From: an uncultured Bacilli bacterium
GTDB lineage: Bacteria; Bacillota_I; Bacilli_A; RF39; UBA660
Length of the DNA stretch: 64,000 nucleotides
NCBI GenBank assembly: GCA_934130045.1
Contig: CAKOXI010000003.1
Span: 1 to 64,000 of the forward strand
Direction: 5' to 3'
The notes under the pieces are model-generated. The model had not been told where the DNA came from. It ran no database searches and saw only the letters and a list, made by a program, of their open reading frames with translations. Every line of letters begins with the position of its first letter. Positions within the stretch are counted from its first letter, which is position 1. Positions 17,423 through 26,567 of the stretch are shown here, piece after piece. Position numbers and translations under genes: made by a program.

Positions 17423-17789
17423 GCGTTTAAGAAATTATTCTGGAAATGAATGATGGCATTATGGTAAATATTATTAAAGAAGAATTACCTATTGAAGAAG
17501 TGTTAAAAAGGAAGTTAGAACTAATGTTAGAGTCAATATAAAAATGTAGAAAAAGTTGAAAATAAAAATGTAGGAAAAGTTGAAAATAAAAATGTAGGAA
17601 AAGTGTAATTATATTTGTATAGATTTAGGTATATCAGAATCTATTTTTATTTTATCTTTCAATCTATAGATAAATTTGATAAATTAATATCATTCTTATA
17701 TAGTAAACTTCATAATTAATATGATAAATATGTATGAAGATAAAGTTTTAGATGATGATGACATTAAAGATTTAAAATTAAACAAAGAA
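17423..17789 (+). pseudogene. Gene debris with a 24-bp tandem repeat
   Basis: No intact gene is seen. A short frame at 17447-17541 (ATG at 17447, ending ...KRKLELMLESI) runs into a 24-bp tandem repeat of about 2.7 copies (17540-17605). In another frame that repeat encodes (KNVGKVEN)n before a stop. A 29-codon frame follows at 17721-17809 (...YEDKVLDDDDIKDLKL...). These look like remains of one or more degraded genes, and no parent family could be named. Confidence 0.4.
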
Positions 17790-17826
17790 AAAGATGGCTT
17801 TGAGGGATAAACTCATTACCATCTTT
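17790..17826 (-). terminator. Terminator of the ASCH operon (minus strand)
   Basis: AAAGATGG (17790-17797) pairs with CCATCTTT (17819-17826), with an inner GAG/CTC pairing and, on the minus strand, a trailing T run. It overlaps the stop codon of the ASCH gene. Confidence 0.75.
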
Positions 17827-18167
17827 TATGCTAATTCAATTCTAATTCCTAAAACACCATATTGTTTTTGTTTTTCTTTTGTATAAAACTGTTCAAGAAC
17901 ACCAATTAATTCCTCTTTTGTCATAGATTTATCAGATAAAATAGAAATATCAAAATCTTTAAACATATCTTCAAAAGAATTATATCTTAATAAACCAGTA
18001 ACCTTAGCATTAAATGACTCATTCAAATCAGGTTCTTTTAAAAATTTGATAGTATCTCCAATTTTAATTTGCTGTCTTTTTTCATCAAAAAGTCTAATTT
18101 CGATTCTTTTTGTACCATTAAGTATAAAATTATAATACTCAGGTTGTAATTTCATTTCATATTCCAT
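17826..18167 (-). CDS. ASCH domain protein
   Basis: 113 residues that are nearly all one ASCH/PUA-like beta-barrel: MKLQPEYYNFILNGTKRIEIRL, then KIGDTIKF, a stretch ending LLRYNSFEDMF, and KQYGVLGIRIE at the end. ASCH domains bind RNA or modified nucleosides, and some hydrolyse N4-acetylcytidine. It is the second gene of a two-gene minus-strand operon, one base after its partner. Confidence 0.85.
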   Translation of the reverse strand: MEYEMKLQPEYYNFILNGTKRIEIRLFDEKRQQIKIGDTIKFLKEPDLNESFNAKVTGLLRYNSFEDMFKDFDISILSDKSMTKEELIGVLEQFYTKEKQKQYGVLGIRIELA

Positions 18168-18168
18168 A

Positions 18169-18708
18169 TTATTTTCTTCCTTTCATTCTAGCTTTTTGCA
18201 ATATCATTTGTTTTGTTTTACTAGGATTATCACATAAATTACCATCTAAGCTAAATGCTTCATCCCATTCTTTAATAACCTTATATAATGGATCATTATC
18301 ATAAATAAATTTGATGTATTGCGGCATATCAGCATTTTTTGAAATGCTTCTCATATCTCTTAATGTTAAATATTCTTCAAATTCGGTAACATCATACAAA
18401 TGAAGAGCAAAACATTTCGGATTATTTTTTCCATAATATTCAACAATTTCATGACCATCATGTCTTTTGTCATATCCTGTAGCTCTTAATATTTCATCTG
18501 TATTGCCATTTAAAATATCACTTACTTTAAAATATCCAATAATTGCTTTATCTTCTTTTGCAGAATATACATAAATTTTTTTATTAAGCAATTCATCTCT
18601 TAATGGTGATTTTCTAAATTCGTAAAGTTTAGTTTCTTCAAATATTTGCCTTGCATAATATGTCATTATTGAAATAATAGCAATTCTATTTCTACGATTT
18701 TTATCCAT
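18169..18708 (-). CDS. ASCH/PUA-like domain protein
   Basis: 179 residues. The segment YEFRKSPLRDELLNKKIYVYSAKEDKAIIGYFKVSDIL is the ASCH/EVE-type opening in which a short KxYxFRK helix precedes the barrel strands. A C-terminal tail is rich in Lys. AGGAGGGG stands upstream on the minus strand. Together with the next gene it forms a pair of barrels that may read RNA or act on modified bases. The pair is divergent from a GNAT gene. Confidence 0.65.
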   Translation of the reverse strand: MDKNRRNRIAIISIMTYYARQIFEETKLYEFRKSPLRDELLNKKIYVYSAKEDKAIIGYFKVSDILNGNTDEILRATGYDKRHDGHEIVEYYGKNNPKCFALHLYDVTEFEEYLTLRDMRSISKNADMPQYIKFIYDNDPLYKVIKEWDEAFSLDGNLCDNPSKTKQMILQKARMKGRK

Positions 18709-18742
18709 TTCATCCCCTCCTGTGAAAGTATTATATCATAAA

Positions 18743-18771
18743 TTGACAAATATAGCAAAAAGTGGTATTAT
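18743..18771 (+). promoter_or_regulatory. Sigma-A promoter of the GNAT gene
   Basis: TTGACA (18743-18748), exact 17-base spacer, TATTAT (18766-18771). Confidence 0.75.
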
Positions 18772-18798
18772 AAATGACAATTTTAGGGGGAAATTGAA

Positions 18799-19371
18799 AT
18801 GAGAAATATTGAAAGTTTAAAAAATTATGTAGGCAATGTCACAGAAGAAGAGTTTATGATACTTGCTACAAAAATTTATATGATAACAGATTTTATTTGT
18901 GATGATTACCCAAAACATAAAGAGTGGTATTTTACTAAACAATTACCTGCAACTATAAATGGGGATGAACGAAATATATTATTTGTTAGAAATTCGGAAG
19001 ATGATAATGAAATAATTTCAATGACTTGTCTAAAAAGAGATGAAGAAGAACAAAAAATATGTACATTATATGTTTCTGATAAATGTAGAGGTTTAGGAAT
19101 AGGAACAGCAATAGTTGAAGAATCAATGAGATGGTTAGGTACAACTAAACCACTTATAACTTTAGCAGATTATAAATTAGAAATGTTTAGACCAATTATT
19201 AATAAATATGGTTGGGAATTAACTGAAATAGTTTCAGGTTTATATAATGATAGAGCTCAAGAATTATGTTTTAATGGAAAACTAACAAAGAATAACGAAG
19301 AAACTTTAGAACAACAATTATATAAAAAGTTAATTAGAGTATTAAAAAATAGATATGTAAACATTAAATGA
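18799..19371 (+). CDS. GNAT-family N-acetyltransferase
   Basis: 190 residues. CTLYVSDKCRGLGIGTAIVEESM (about 95-115) contains the acetyl-CoA pyrophosphate loop RGLGIG of the GNAT fold, with flanking strands and a C-terminal helical extension. The acceptor is unknown. It is divergently placed from the ASCH pair. Some ASCH enzymes remove acetyl groups from cytidine, so a shared theme of base acetylation is possible, but nothing here proves it. Confidence 0.75.
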   Translation: MRNIESLKNYVGNVTEEEFMILATKIYMITDFICDDYPKHKEWYFTKQLPATINGDERNILFVRNSEDDNEIISMTCLKRDEEEQKICTLYVSDKCRGLGIGTAIVEESMRWLGTTKPLITLADYKLEMFRPIINKYGWELTEIVSGLYNDRAQELCFNGKLTKNNEETLEQQLYKKLIRVLKNRYVNIK

Positions 19372-19384
19372 AAAATATTTTTAT

Positions 19385-19545
19385 TTTGTAAAAACATGGT
19401 ATTCTATTTATAGAGGCTAATTATTTATTAATTGATTACTTAGGTTTCGGATATACTATATCTTCGTACCATATAAGTATATAAACTTGGATTTGATTCC
19501 AAGTTTTTATTTTTACAAATTATAATCTATGATATACTAGTATGC
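19385..19545 (+). ncRNA. Possible small RNA between GNAT and methyltransferase genes
   Basis: The gap has two hairpins: an imperfect one (19451-19482, ATATACTATAT / ATATAAGTATAT) and a clear terminator (19483-19516). A GC-richer stretch precedes them. No known RNA family was recognised. It might instead be just a trailer of the GNAT gene. Confidence 0.3.
19483..19516 (+). terminator. Rho-independent terminator
   Basis: 9-bp stem AAACTTGGA / TCCAAGTTT with a 6-base loop and a T run. Confidence 0.8.
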
Positions 19546-19557
19546 ATGGAGGTTGTT

Positions 19558-20259
19558 ATGTATAGTAGAGATTTTTGCAACATATATAATGAATATGGTT
19601 GGGATTATTTTAGTTTAACAATGGGTGGAGCCATATTAAAATATTTTTTACTTAATAATAAAATAATAAATAATCACCTTGATTTAGGGTGTGGTTGTGG
19701 TACGTTATGTGATTATTTTTATCGTAATAATATTAGTACTAAGGGTGTTGACATATCAAAATATATGATAGAAATTGCTAAAGGTAAAAATCATAATATA
19801 GATTTTGAAATAGGTGATATGACAAATTATAAATCTAATAGTACATATGATTTAATTACTATAACTTGCGATGCTATTAATCATATTTTAAATGAAGATA
19901 GTTTTGATTGTATGTTTAAGAATATATATGATATGTTAAATAATGATGGATTTTTCATATTTGATATTATTAATAAAGATAAAATAGAATTCAATAAGCC
20001 AATTATTAGTAATAGAGATAATAACATAAAAGTTGAATATTATATTACAGAAGAAAATAGTATAATAAATACTAATGTCAAAGTATTAAAAAGTGATAAA
20101 TTAGTATTTGAGGAAGATGAAAAAGAAAAAATATATAGTAATAAATTTATAGAAAAAATGCTTATAAAAAATAATTTTAATATAATAAAGGTTTCTGATA
20201 GGATACTAAATGAGGAACAAAGATTTAAAGACAAAATATATTTTATTTGTAAAAAATAA
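19558..20259 (+). CDS. Class I SAM-dependent methyltransferase
   Basis: Start taken at ATG 19558 (GGAGG at 19548-19552); the in-frame ATG at 19546 is too close to that site. The 233-residue protein has motif I LDLGCGCGTLCDYF, then VDISKYMIEIAKGK, and DLITITCDAINHI, all of the Methyltransf_11/25 type. The substrate is not known. It is followed by DUF368 and is probably a separate unit. Confidence 0.85.
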   Translation: MYSRDFCNIYNEYGWDYFSLTMGGAILKYFLLNNKIINNHLDLGCGCGTLCDYFYRNNISTKGVDISKYMIEIAKGKNHNIDFEIGDMTNYKSNSTYDLITITCDAINHILNEDSFDCMFKNIYDMLNNDGFFIFDIINKDKIEFNKPIISNRDNNIKVEYYITEENSIINTNVKVLKSDKLVFEEDEKEKIYSNKFIEKMLIKNNFNIIKVSDRILNEEQRFKDKIYFICKK

Positions 20260-20330
20260 TCCAAATTTATTTATTGTTATATATAATAGTTTATAAAAAC
20301 ATATTATTAAATAAATAGTTAGGAGATTAT

Positions 20331-21125
20331 ATGATAAATTTTTTAAAGGGAATTATAGTTGGTATTGGTGGTATTGCGCCAGGACTTAGTGGTAGTGTTT
20401 TATTAGTTATATTTGGCTTATATGAAAGTGTTATAAATTCTATTGGGACATTTTTCAAAAATATAAGAAAAAATATAAAATTTTTATTTCCTATATGTTG
20501 TGGCTTTGGAGTAGGAGTTATCATTTTTAGTAAAATCATAAATTATTTTTTAACAAAATTTGAAATGCCTACAAGATATTTATTTTTAGGATTAATTATA
20601 GGTACAATACCTTTATTTTTTAAAGAAGTAAAAAAATGTGGATTTAATAAAAAATATTATACAATTATTTTTATATCATTAATCATTGGAATATTATTAT
20701 TTAATTTAAATCCAAATCTATTTAAACAAATAGAAAATCCCAATTTAATGCAATCAATTTTTTTAGGTGTAAGTGTTGCAACATCTTCTATTATTCCAGG
20801 TGTTGATAGCGCTGTAATATTGTCTTCACTGGGATTATATGAATTATACGTTAATTCACTTGCTACTATTAATTTAAGTATTTTAATACCTGCGTTTTTT
20901 GGACTTGTTATTGGCGTTTTTGTTGTTTCATTTATAATAAATAAATTATTAAAGAGTTATTACACATTAACTTTTTCTATTTTGTTTGGTTTATTTATTT
21001 CTATTATTCCTAATATTTTAAATGAAAATTGTAAATTAGGTTTTAATTTCATATCTGTTATTTCTATTCTTATGCTAATTATTGGTTTTATAATATCATT
21101 TTTATTAAGTAAGATAGAAAAATAA
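20331..21125 (+). CDS. popT: DUF368 (PopT-type) undecaprenyl phosphate translocase
   Basis: 264 residues with about 8 hydrophobic helices. GIGGIAPGLSGSVLL and the internal repeat SIIPGVDSAVIL mark the inverted repeat of DUF368. DUF368 proteins were shown to recycle C55-P across the membrane, alongside DedA (UptA) proteins. A second copy lies at 40164. GGAG precedes the start. The gene symbol is by family only. Confidence 0.85.
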   Translation: MINFLKGIIVGIGGIAPGLSGSVLLVIFGLYESVINSIGTFFKNIRKNIKFLFPICCGFGVGVIIFSKIINYFLTKFEMPTRYLFLGLIIGTIPLFFKEVKKCGFNKKYYTIIFISLIIGILLFNLNPNLFKQIENPNLMQSIFLGVSVATSSIIPGVDSAVILSSLGLYELYVNSLATINLSILIPAFFGLVIGVFVVSFIINKLLKSYYTLTFSILFGLFISIIPNILNENCKLGFNFISVISILMLIIGFIISFLLSKIEK

Positions 21126-21160
21126 AAAAATATGGTATAATTATATTAGGATGTGATAAT

Positions 21161-22885
21161 ATGAAAAAAAGCAAATTGTTAATTACTTTATTTTTACTAT
21201 TAGGTGTTTTATCTGGTTGTGGAACAAATAAAAAACAAGATGATAAAAAATATGAAACAACTTTTACAAATATGATAGGAAAAAGTAGTGAGATCGTTAA
21301 TACATATATAAGCGGTGATACTGTAATATTTGAATATGTAACTCCAGGTTTAGATTCTTCTAATTCAGAAATAGTTAGTTATTCATTAAAAGATGATAAA
21401 GTACTGGGAACATTAACTTTAAATGACGGCATTTATAAAGTAATGACTATAGAGGATAATTCATTTTATGTTGTTGATTTAAATGAGGGAGAATATACAT
21501 TATATAACTCAAATTGTGAAAAAATAGATAATAATAAGATTAGTGATAACACTATATCAACTATAAATTTAAGTAGTGATAATTCATACTTTTTATACCA
21601 AGATATAAATAATTCGAAAATTTACAAATATGATATAAATTCTAAAAAATTAGTAGAATTACAAAATGAAAATGAATGGTTACAAGATATATATACTAAT
21701 AAAACAAATTCTTATTTTATAGGTAATAATATAATTAAATATAATTCTAGTGATGATACAAAAGAAAAAATAGAAAATAAAGTTAATCCACAAATTGTAA
21801 ATGAAAATTATATATTTGGAATAAAATCATCATATTTGACTATGTATTCTTTTTCTGACAAAAATTATAAAATGCTAAAATTAAATAATGATTCAGAAAA
21901 TATTAAGGATGCTGAAGAAAATTTACTTGTTACTGTTGATGAATCAAATAATATATATATTTATGATTTTGCTAAAATGAAAATATTAAAGAGTCAAGAA
22001 GCAAATAATATTATTTCATTAAAAATTATAAATGATAATCAAATATTGATTGTTACTAATAATAAAAAATTAGAATATAAAATAGTTGATTTCAATAATT
22101 ATGAATCATTAACTAATTTTGTTTTAGAAGACTATAAAGAAAATACAATAAATGGTTATATTGATTTACCTGATTATACTGGTAGCGATACAACTGTTTC
22201 TTTAACAAAAAAAATAGAAGAAGAATATGGTGTAAGAATTTTATATGGTGATGATATTTTTAATATAAGTAGTTTAGGTTATAATTTTACTAAAGTTAGT
22301 GAGGATACTGCTTATTACTATATGTCATTAATTTATGCATATTTAGATTATTATCCTAAAGGTCTTTTGAAAGAAGCTGGATTAGGTAATCCTGTTATTA
22401 TTTACTTATGCAGTGATTTAGGTCCAGGTGGTGTTAATTTATATGATAATGGGTACAATTTGATTTATGTTACTGTTGGTGGAAATGATGATTTTTTCCT
22501 ATCGACATTAACTCACGAAATAGGCCATGCCTTAGAACATAAGATATCTAGTGATTTATTACAAGGTTGGGTAGATATGATGCCTAGAGAAGTATTAGAA
22601 GCTTATGGTGATGGTATTGAAGGAATCACAGTTGAATTTACTAAGGATGATAAAGGGAAAACACCTGTTTGGTTTTATGATGTATATGGTAGGCAAAATG
22701 AAAAAGAAGATAGGGCAACTATATTTGCTGGTATGTATAATTCTTATGTTGACTCTGATTTAGGCTTATTTAAATATGATGGTCTAAAGAAAAAAGCAGA
22801 TTATTGGTCATATATGCTAAGACAAACTTATGATAGTTGTAAAAATATTGATGAATTTAAATGGGAAAAAATTATAAATAATTAA
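21161..22885 (+). CDS. Lipoprotein with a C-terminal zinc metallopeptidase domain
   Basis: 574 residues. The signal peptide ends in the lipobox LSGC (about residue 20). The middle (about 40-330) is made of repeated short beta-strands with Asn/Asp turns, like a propeller. The C-terminal domain holds STLTHEIGHALEHK (HExxH at about residue 453), then a downstream DVYGRQNEKEDRATIFAGMY segment that could give the third ligand. Such putative zinc peptidases are common in gut Firmicutes, and their substrates are unknown. Confidence 0.75.
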   Translation: MKKSKLLITLFLLLGVLSGCGTNKKQDDKKYETTFTNMIGKSSEIVNTYISGDTVIFEYVTPGLDSSNSEIVSYSLKDDKVLGTLTLNDGIYKVMTIEDNSFYVVDLNEGEYTLYNSNCEKIDNNKISDNTISTINLSSDNSYFLYQDINNSKIYKYDINSKKLVELQNENEWLQDIYTNKTNSYFIGNNIIKYNSSDDTKEKIENKVNPQIVNENYIFGIKSSYLTMYSFSDKNYKMLKLNNDSENIKDAEENLLVTVDESNNIYIYDFAKMKILKSQEANNIISLKIINDNQILIVTNNKKLEYKIVDFNNYESLTNFVLEDYKENTINGYIDLPDYTGSDTTVSLTKKIEEEYGVRILYGDDIFNISSLGYNFTKVSEDTAYYYMSLIYAYLDYYPKGLLKEAGLGNPVIIYLCSDLGPGGVNLYDNGYNLIYVTVGGNDDFFLSTLTHEIGHALEHKISSDLLQGWVDMMPREVLEAYGDGIEGITVEFTKDDKGKTPVWFYDVYGRQNEKEDRATIFAGMYNSYVDSDLGLFKYDGLKKKADYWSYMLRQTYDSCKNIDEFKWEKIINN

Positions 22886-22916
22886 AAATATGCTATAATT
22901 AGGTAGAGGTGTAGTT

Positions 22917-23897
22917 ATGGAAAAGATTTTAACCGGTTTGCAACCAACAGGGGTAATCACTTTAGGAAATTATATAGGTGCAATAAAACAAATGATAAAA
23001 TATCAAGATATGTATGAATCTTATATTTTTATTGCGGATATGCATTCTATAACAGTACCACAAGATCCTATAGAATTATCTAAAAATATAAAAAGTTTAT
23101 TAGCTTTATATTTAGCTTGTGGCATTGATCCTAAAAAAAATAAAATATTTCTTCAATCTGAAAATGAATATCATGCAAATATATCATGGCTTTTAGAATG
23201 TAATACATATTATGGTGAATTATCTAGAATGACGCAATTTAAAGATAAAAGTAAAAAGAACACAAACTTTACTAGTGGTTTGCTTACATATCCAGTTTTA
23301 ATGGCAGCTGATATTTTAGCTTATGATGTTGACTATGTTGCAGTAGGTGTTGATCAAAAACAACATGTAGAACTAGCTCGTGATATCGCTGAACGTTTTA
23401 ACAAAAAATTTGGTAATACATTTAAAATGCCTAACCCTTTAATGACCAAAGAAGGAACTAAAATTATGGATTTAGTTGATCCTACAAAAAAAATGAGTAA
23501 ATCTAGTGAAAACCAAAAAGGTGTTATAAGATTACTAGATGAACCAGAGATTATTAGAAAAAAAATTATGGGTGCTACAACAGACTCTGATATGAAAATT
23601 TGTTTTGATGTAGAAAATAAACCTGGAATTTCAAATTTAATAAATATATATGTTTCATTAACTGGAAAAACAATTAAAGAAGTTGAAGAAATTTTTAAAG
23701 ATAAGAAATACGGAGAATTAAAGAGTAGTGTAGCTGATGTTGTAATTCAAGAATTATCAGTAATTCAAAAAAGGTATTATGAAATTATAGATGGTGAAGA
23801 GTTAAATAAAATTTTAGATGATGGAATAAATTTTACAAGAAATATATCAAAAAATAAATTTGAATTAATGAAAAATAAAATGGGATTACATCGTTAA
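22917..23897 (+). CDS. trpS: Tryptophanyl-tRNA synthetase
   Basis: 326 residues, the usual length. TLGNYIGA stands for the HIGH signature and KMSKS is at about 193-197, with GVDQKQHVELARDIA of the class Ic fold. It charges tRNA-Trp. No T-box leader precedes it; the start lies only 31 bases after the lipoprotein gene. Confidence 0.97.
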   Translation: MEKILTGLQPTGVITLGNYIGAIKQMIKYQDMYESYIFIADMHSITVPQDPIELSKNIKSLLALYLACGIDPKKNKIFLQSENEYHANISWLLECNTYYGELSRMTQFKDKSKKNTNFTSGLLTYPVLMAADILAYDVDYVAVGVDQKQHVELARDIAERFNKKFGNTFKMPNPLMTKEGTKIMDLVDPTKKMSKSSENQKGVIRLLDEPEIIRKKIMGATTDSDMKICFDVENKPGISNLINIYVSLTGKTIKEVEEIFKDKKYGELKSSVADVVIQELSVIQKRYYEIIDGEELNKILDDGINFTRNISKNKFELMKNKMGLHR

Positions 23898-23907
23898 TCT
23901 CATTTTT
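23877..23907 (+). terminator. Rho-independent terminator overlapping the end of trpS
   Basis: Stem AAAATGGGATTA / TAATCTCATTTT (one G-T pair) with a 5-base loop and Ts. Confidence 0.75.
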
Positions 23908-23944
23908 AAGTATTTAATGAATATAGTAAAGGAAGGTAACGATA

Positions 23945-24163
23945 ATGAATGATAATAAAAAACAAGAAAAAGCAAGAGAATTTTGTAGTAAAGTTAGAGC
24001 ATTAGCAGCAGAATATGATTTACCATTTTTTGTAGTCACAGATGGAGCTAGTGCAACCGGCAACAATGGCTGTGAAGCTGTTAAAAATGCTCGTCTTAAT
24101 CATATTAAATGGGAAATGGAACATAAATATGATCCATATGAAGATTGGAATAAAGAAAATTAA
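23945..24163 (+). CDS. Small protein of unknown function
   Basis: 72 residues, with a good AAGGAAGG ribosome site. It has a Lys-rich helix, then LPFFVVTDGASATGNNGCEAVKNARLNHIKWE and a DPYEDW ending. The conserved-looking pattern ASATGNNGCEAVKNAR suggests a real family, but I do not recognise it. The first 25 residues are helical and charged, so a DNA- or protein-binding role is possible. No signal or membrane segment is seen. Confidence 0.65.
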   Translation: MNDNKKQEKAREFCSKVRALAAEYDLPFFVVTDGASATGNNGCEAVKNARLNHIKWEMEHKYDPYEDWNKEN

Positions 24164-24218
24164 TATAGAAATTGTTTAAATTATTAATAATAAAAAATAT
24201 GTAATGTGGTGATTAATA

Positions 24219-24782
24219 ATGATAAAAAATTTAAACGAAGAACAAAGATTTAAAATAATAAATAGAAAAAAGATTCCACTAAGTGTTATAAATTACCTTA
24301 ATGGGATATTAAGAGATATTTATATAACTTTAGAGAATAGTAGTGGTTATTTACTTGATTTAATGAAACATGAGAAATTAAGTGGTTGGTGCTTTCAAAC
24401 AACAGAGTCATCTATAATTTTTTTTGATGATAATGATTATATTGAAAGAGGATATTTAAACTTTGAAAAAGGTAAAGAAAAATATTATCATTCTTGGATA
24501 TGTTTTAAATTTGATAATATGGAATATGTTTTTGATCCATGTTTAAATATTATATGTAAAAAGATAGATTATATAAAAGTATTTGAAATTGAGGTACTTA
24601 GTTGTGTAAATGCTAAAATGGTTAGGGAAGAATTTATAAAACAAATGAAAAGTAGTAACTCTGAAGTTATAGTTTCTGGAGTAGAAGACTTAAATAAACC
24701 TTTATATAGAAATAATTCAGGTTATAAAGCTATAATTGAAGAAAATCATATAAAAAAAATGAATGTTTATTTTTATAAATAA
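24219..24782 (+). CDS. Hypothetical protein with a transglutaminase-like Cys-His-Asp pattern
   Basis: 187 residues. GWCFQTTESSI (Cys at about 63), KYYHSWICF (His at about 92) and EYVFDPCLN (Asp at about 107) fall in the order and spacing of transglutaminase/papain-type triads, with the Trp before each element. A C-terminal charged region follows. No signal peptide is seen. It may act on proteins in the cytosol, but this is inferred from residue order alone. Confidence 0.5.
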   Translation: MIKNLNEEQRFKIINRKKIPLSVINYLNGILRDIYITLENSSGYLLDLMKHEKLSGWCFQTTESSIIFFDDNDYIERGYLNFEKGKEKYYHSWICFKFDNMEYVFDPCLNIICKKIDYIKVFEIEVLSCVNAKMVREEFIKQMKSSNSEVIVSGVEDLNKPLYRNNSGYKAIIEENHIKKMNVYFYK

Positions 24783-24856
24783 CATAAAAATTCCATAATA
24801 TTTTTATATATATTTAAAATATTTATTTTGTATATAGTGGTTTATAGATGTGAGTA

Positions 24857-24885
24857 TAGACTATTTTAAAAAAATTTGGTATAAT
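24857..24885 (+). promoter_or_regulatory. Promoter of the RNase J-type gene
   Basis: TAGACT (24857-24862), 17-base spacer, TATAAT (24880-24885). Confidence 0.65.
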
Positions 24886-24920
24886 TATTTAGTATTTTTA
24901 GTTTTAAGAAAGGAGTTATT

Positions 24921-26567
24921 ATGAGTAAAATTAAAATATTTAGTTTAGGTGGATTAAACGAAATTGGAAAAAATATGTATGTAGTAGAAGTTGATCAAGA
25001 TATTTTTGTATTTGATGCTGGACTTAAATTTGCGGATGATAAGATGCTAGGAGTAGATTATATAATTCCTAATTATGATTATTTAAAAATGAATTCTAAA
25101 AGAATAAAAGGAATTTTTATTACTCATGCTCATGATCAACAAATGGGAGCTATTGCCGATATATTAAAAGATATACCAAATCTAAAAGTATATGGTTGCT
25201 CCTTTACTATTGATATATTAAAAAAAGAACTAATTAATGAAAAAATTGATACATCTAATTTGATAGTTCTTGTACCACATAGAAAAATTAATTTTGGACC
25301 TAATAGTATTTTTCCAGTAAGTTTAACCCATTCAGTGCCAGATACAGTTGGTTATATATTAAATACTGTTGATGGAGCAATTTTTTATACGGGAAATTTT
25401 GTTTTTGATCCAACAATGAGAGGTAATTATAAAACGGATATTGGAAAGTTGGCATATGTTGGTAAACAAGGTGTATTATGTTTACTTAGTGAATCATTAT
25501 ATGCTGATAAAAATGGTTTTACTTCACCAAATCATCGTGCTTCTTCAATCTTGAAAGAAACATTGAGTAAATATCAAGGAAGAATATTATTTAATGTATT
25601 TCAAACACAAATTTATAGATTGCAGGAATTATTTGATGAAATAAGCTTGACAGATCGTAAAGTAGTTATAATGGGTAAGAGATTAGAGGAAATTGTTCTT
25701 GAATCTATAGAAAAAAAGTATATTATATTTGATAAAAATAGAATAAGCAATATCCATCATGTAAATGATTCCAATGTAGCTGTTATTATTTCTGATGAGA
25801 GAGAGAAACCATTTTCAAATTTAACTAGAATTGTTAAAGGTTATGATAAATTTATAAAAATTAATGAAGACGATACTGTAGTTTTTATATCACCTGTATA
25901 TGATGGTATGGAAATAAGAGCCACAAAATTATTTGATGGAATTGCCAAAATTGGTGCTTCGCTTGTCATTTTATCTAATAAAAAATATTTAGGTCATCAT
26001 GCATCTAAAGAAGATTTGATGTTAATGTTAGACTTAATACAACCTAAATATTATTTTCCAGTTATTGGTGAATATCGTCATCAAGTTGAAAATGCCAATA
26101 ACGCTAAAAAAATTGGAATAAAAGATGAAAATATTCTTTTGAAGTTAAATGGACAAGTTGTTCAATTTGTTGATGGAAAATTGGTCGATTCAAATGAAAC
26201 AATTAAAGTAGATGATATATTAATAGATGGTAAAACAGTTGGTGATATAGGGGAATTAGTCTTAAAGGATAGGGAAGCACTAAGTGATAATGGTATAGTT
26301 ATTGTTAGTGTTACTCTAGATAAATCAACTAAAAAAATATTAGCAGGTCCAGAAATATTAACACGTGGATTTATTTATGTTAAAGATAATGTAGACTTAA
26401 TAAAAGAAGCAGAAAAAATATCACTAGAAGTTATAAATGAAAATAGTAAACCTAATCATGTTGAATTTAATAAAATAAAAAATGGTATAAGGGATAAATT
26501 GGGAAAATATTTGTATCAAGAAACTGAATGTAAACCAATGATTTTAATTGTTTTACAAGAAGTATAA
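24921..26567 (+). CDS. rnjB: Ribonuclease J, J2-type with degenerate active site
   Basis: 548 residues and the full RNase J layout: metallo-beta-lactamase and beta-CASP domains, then a C-terminal domain ending KPMILIVLQEV. However, the metal motif HxHxDH is replaced by HAHDQQ (H69-Q74), and GDF is GNF later on. The motif that reads PVHGEYR in active enzymes is PVIGEYR here. This resembles Bacillus RNase J2, which partners J1 and is weakly active. It is likely a structural or regulatory partner of an active J1 encoded elsewhere. Confidence 0.85.
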   Translation: MSKIKIFSLGGLNEIGKNMYVVEVDQDIFVFDAGLKFADDKMLGVDYIIPNYDYLKMNSKRIKGIFITHAHDQQMGAIADILKDIPNLKVYGCSFTIDILKKELINEKIDTSNLIVLVPHRKINFGPNSIFPVSLTHSVPDTVGYILNTVDGAIFYTGNFVFDPTMRGNYKTDIGKLAYVGKQGVLCLLSESLYADKNGFTSPNHRASSILKETLSKYQGRILFNVFQTQIYRLQELFDEISLTDRKVVIMGKRLEEIVLESIEKKYIIFDKNRISNIHHVNDSNVAVIISDEREKPFSNLTRIVKGYDKFIKINEDDTVVFISPVYDGMEIRATKLFDGIAKIGASLVILSNKKYLGHHASKEDLMLMLDLIQPKYYFPVIGEYRHQVENANNAKKIGIKDENILLKLNGQVVQFVDGKLVDSNETIKVDDILIDGKTVGDIGELVLKDREALSDNGIVIVSVTLDKSTKKILAGPEILTRGFIYVKDNVDLIKEAEKISLEVINENSKPNHVEFNKIKNGIRDKLGKYLYQETECKPMILIVLQEV

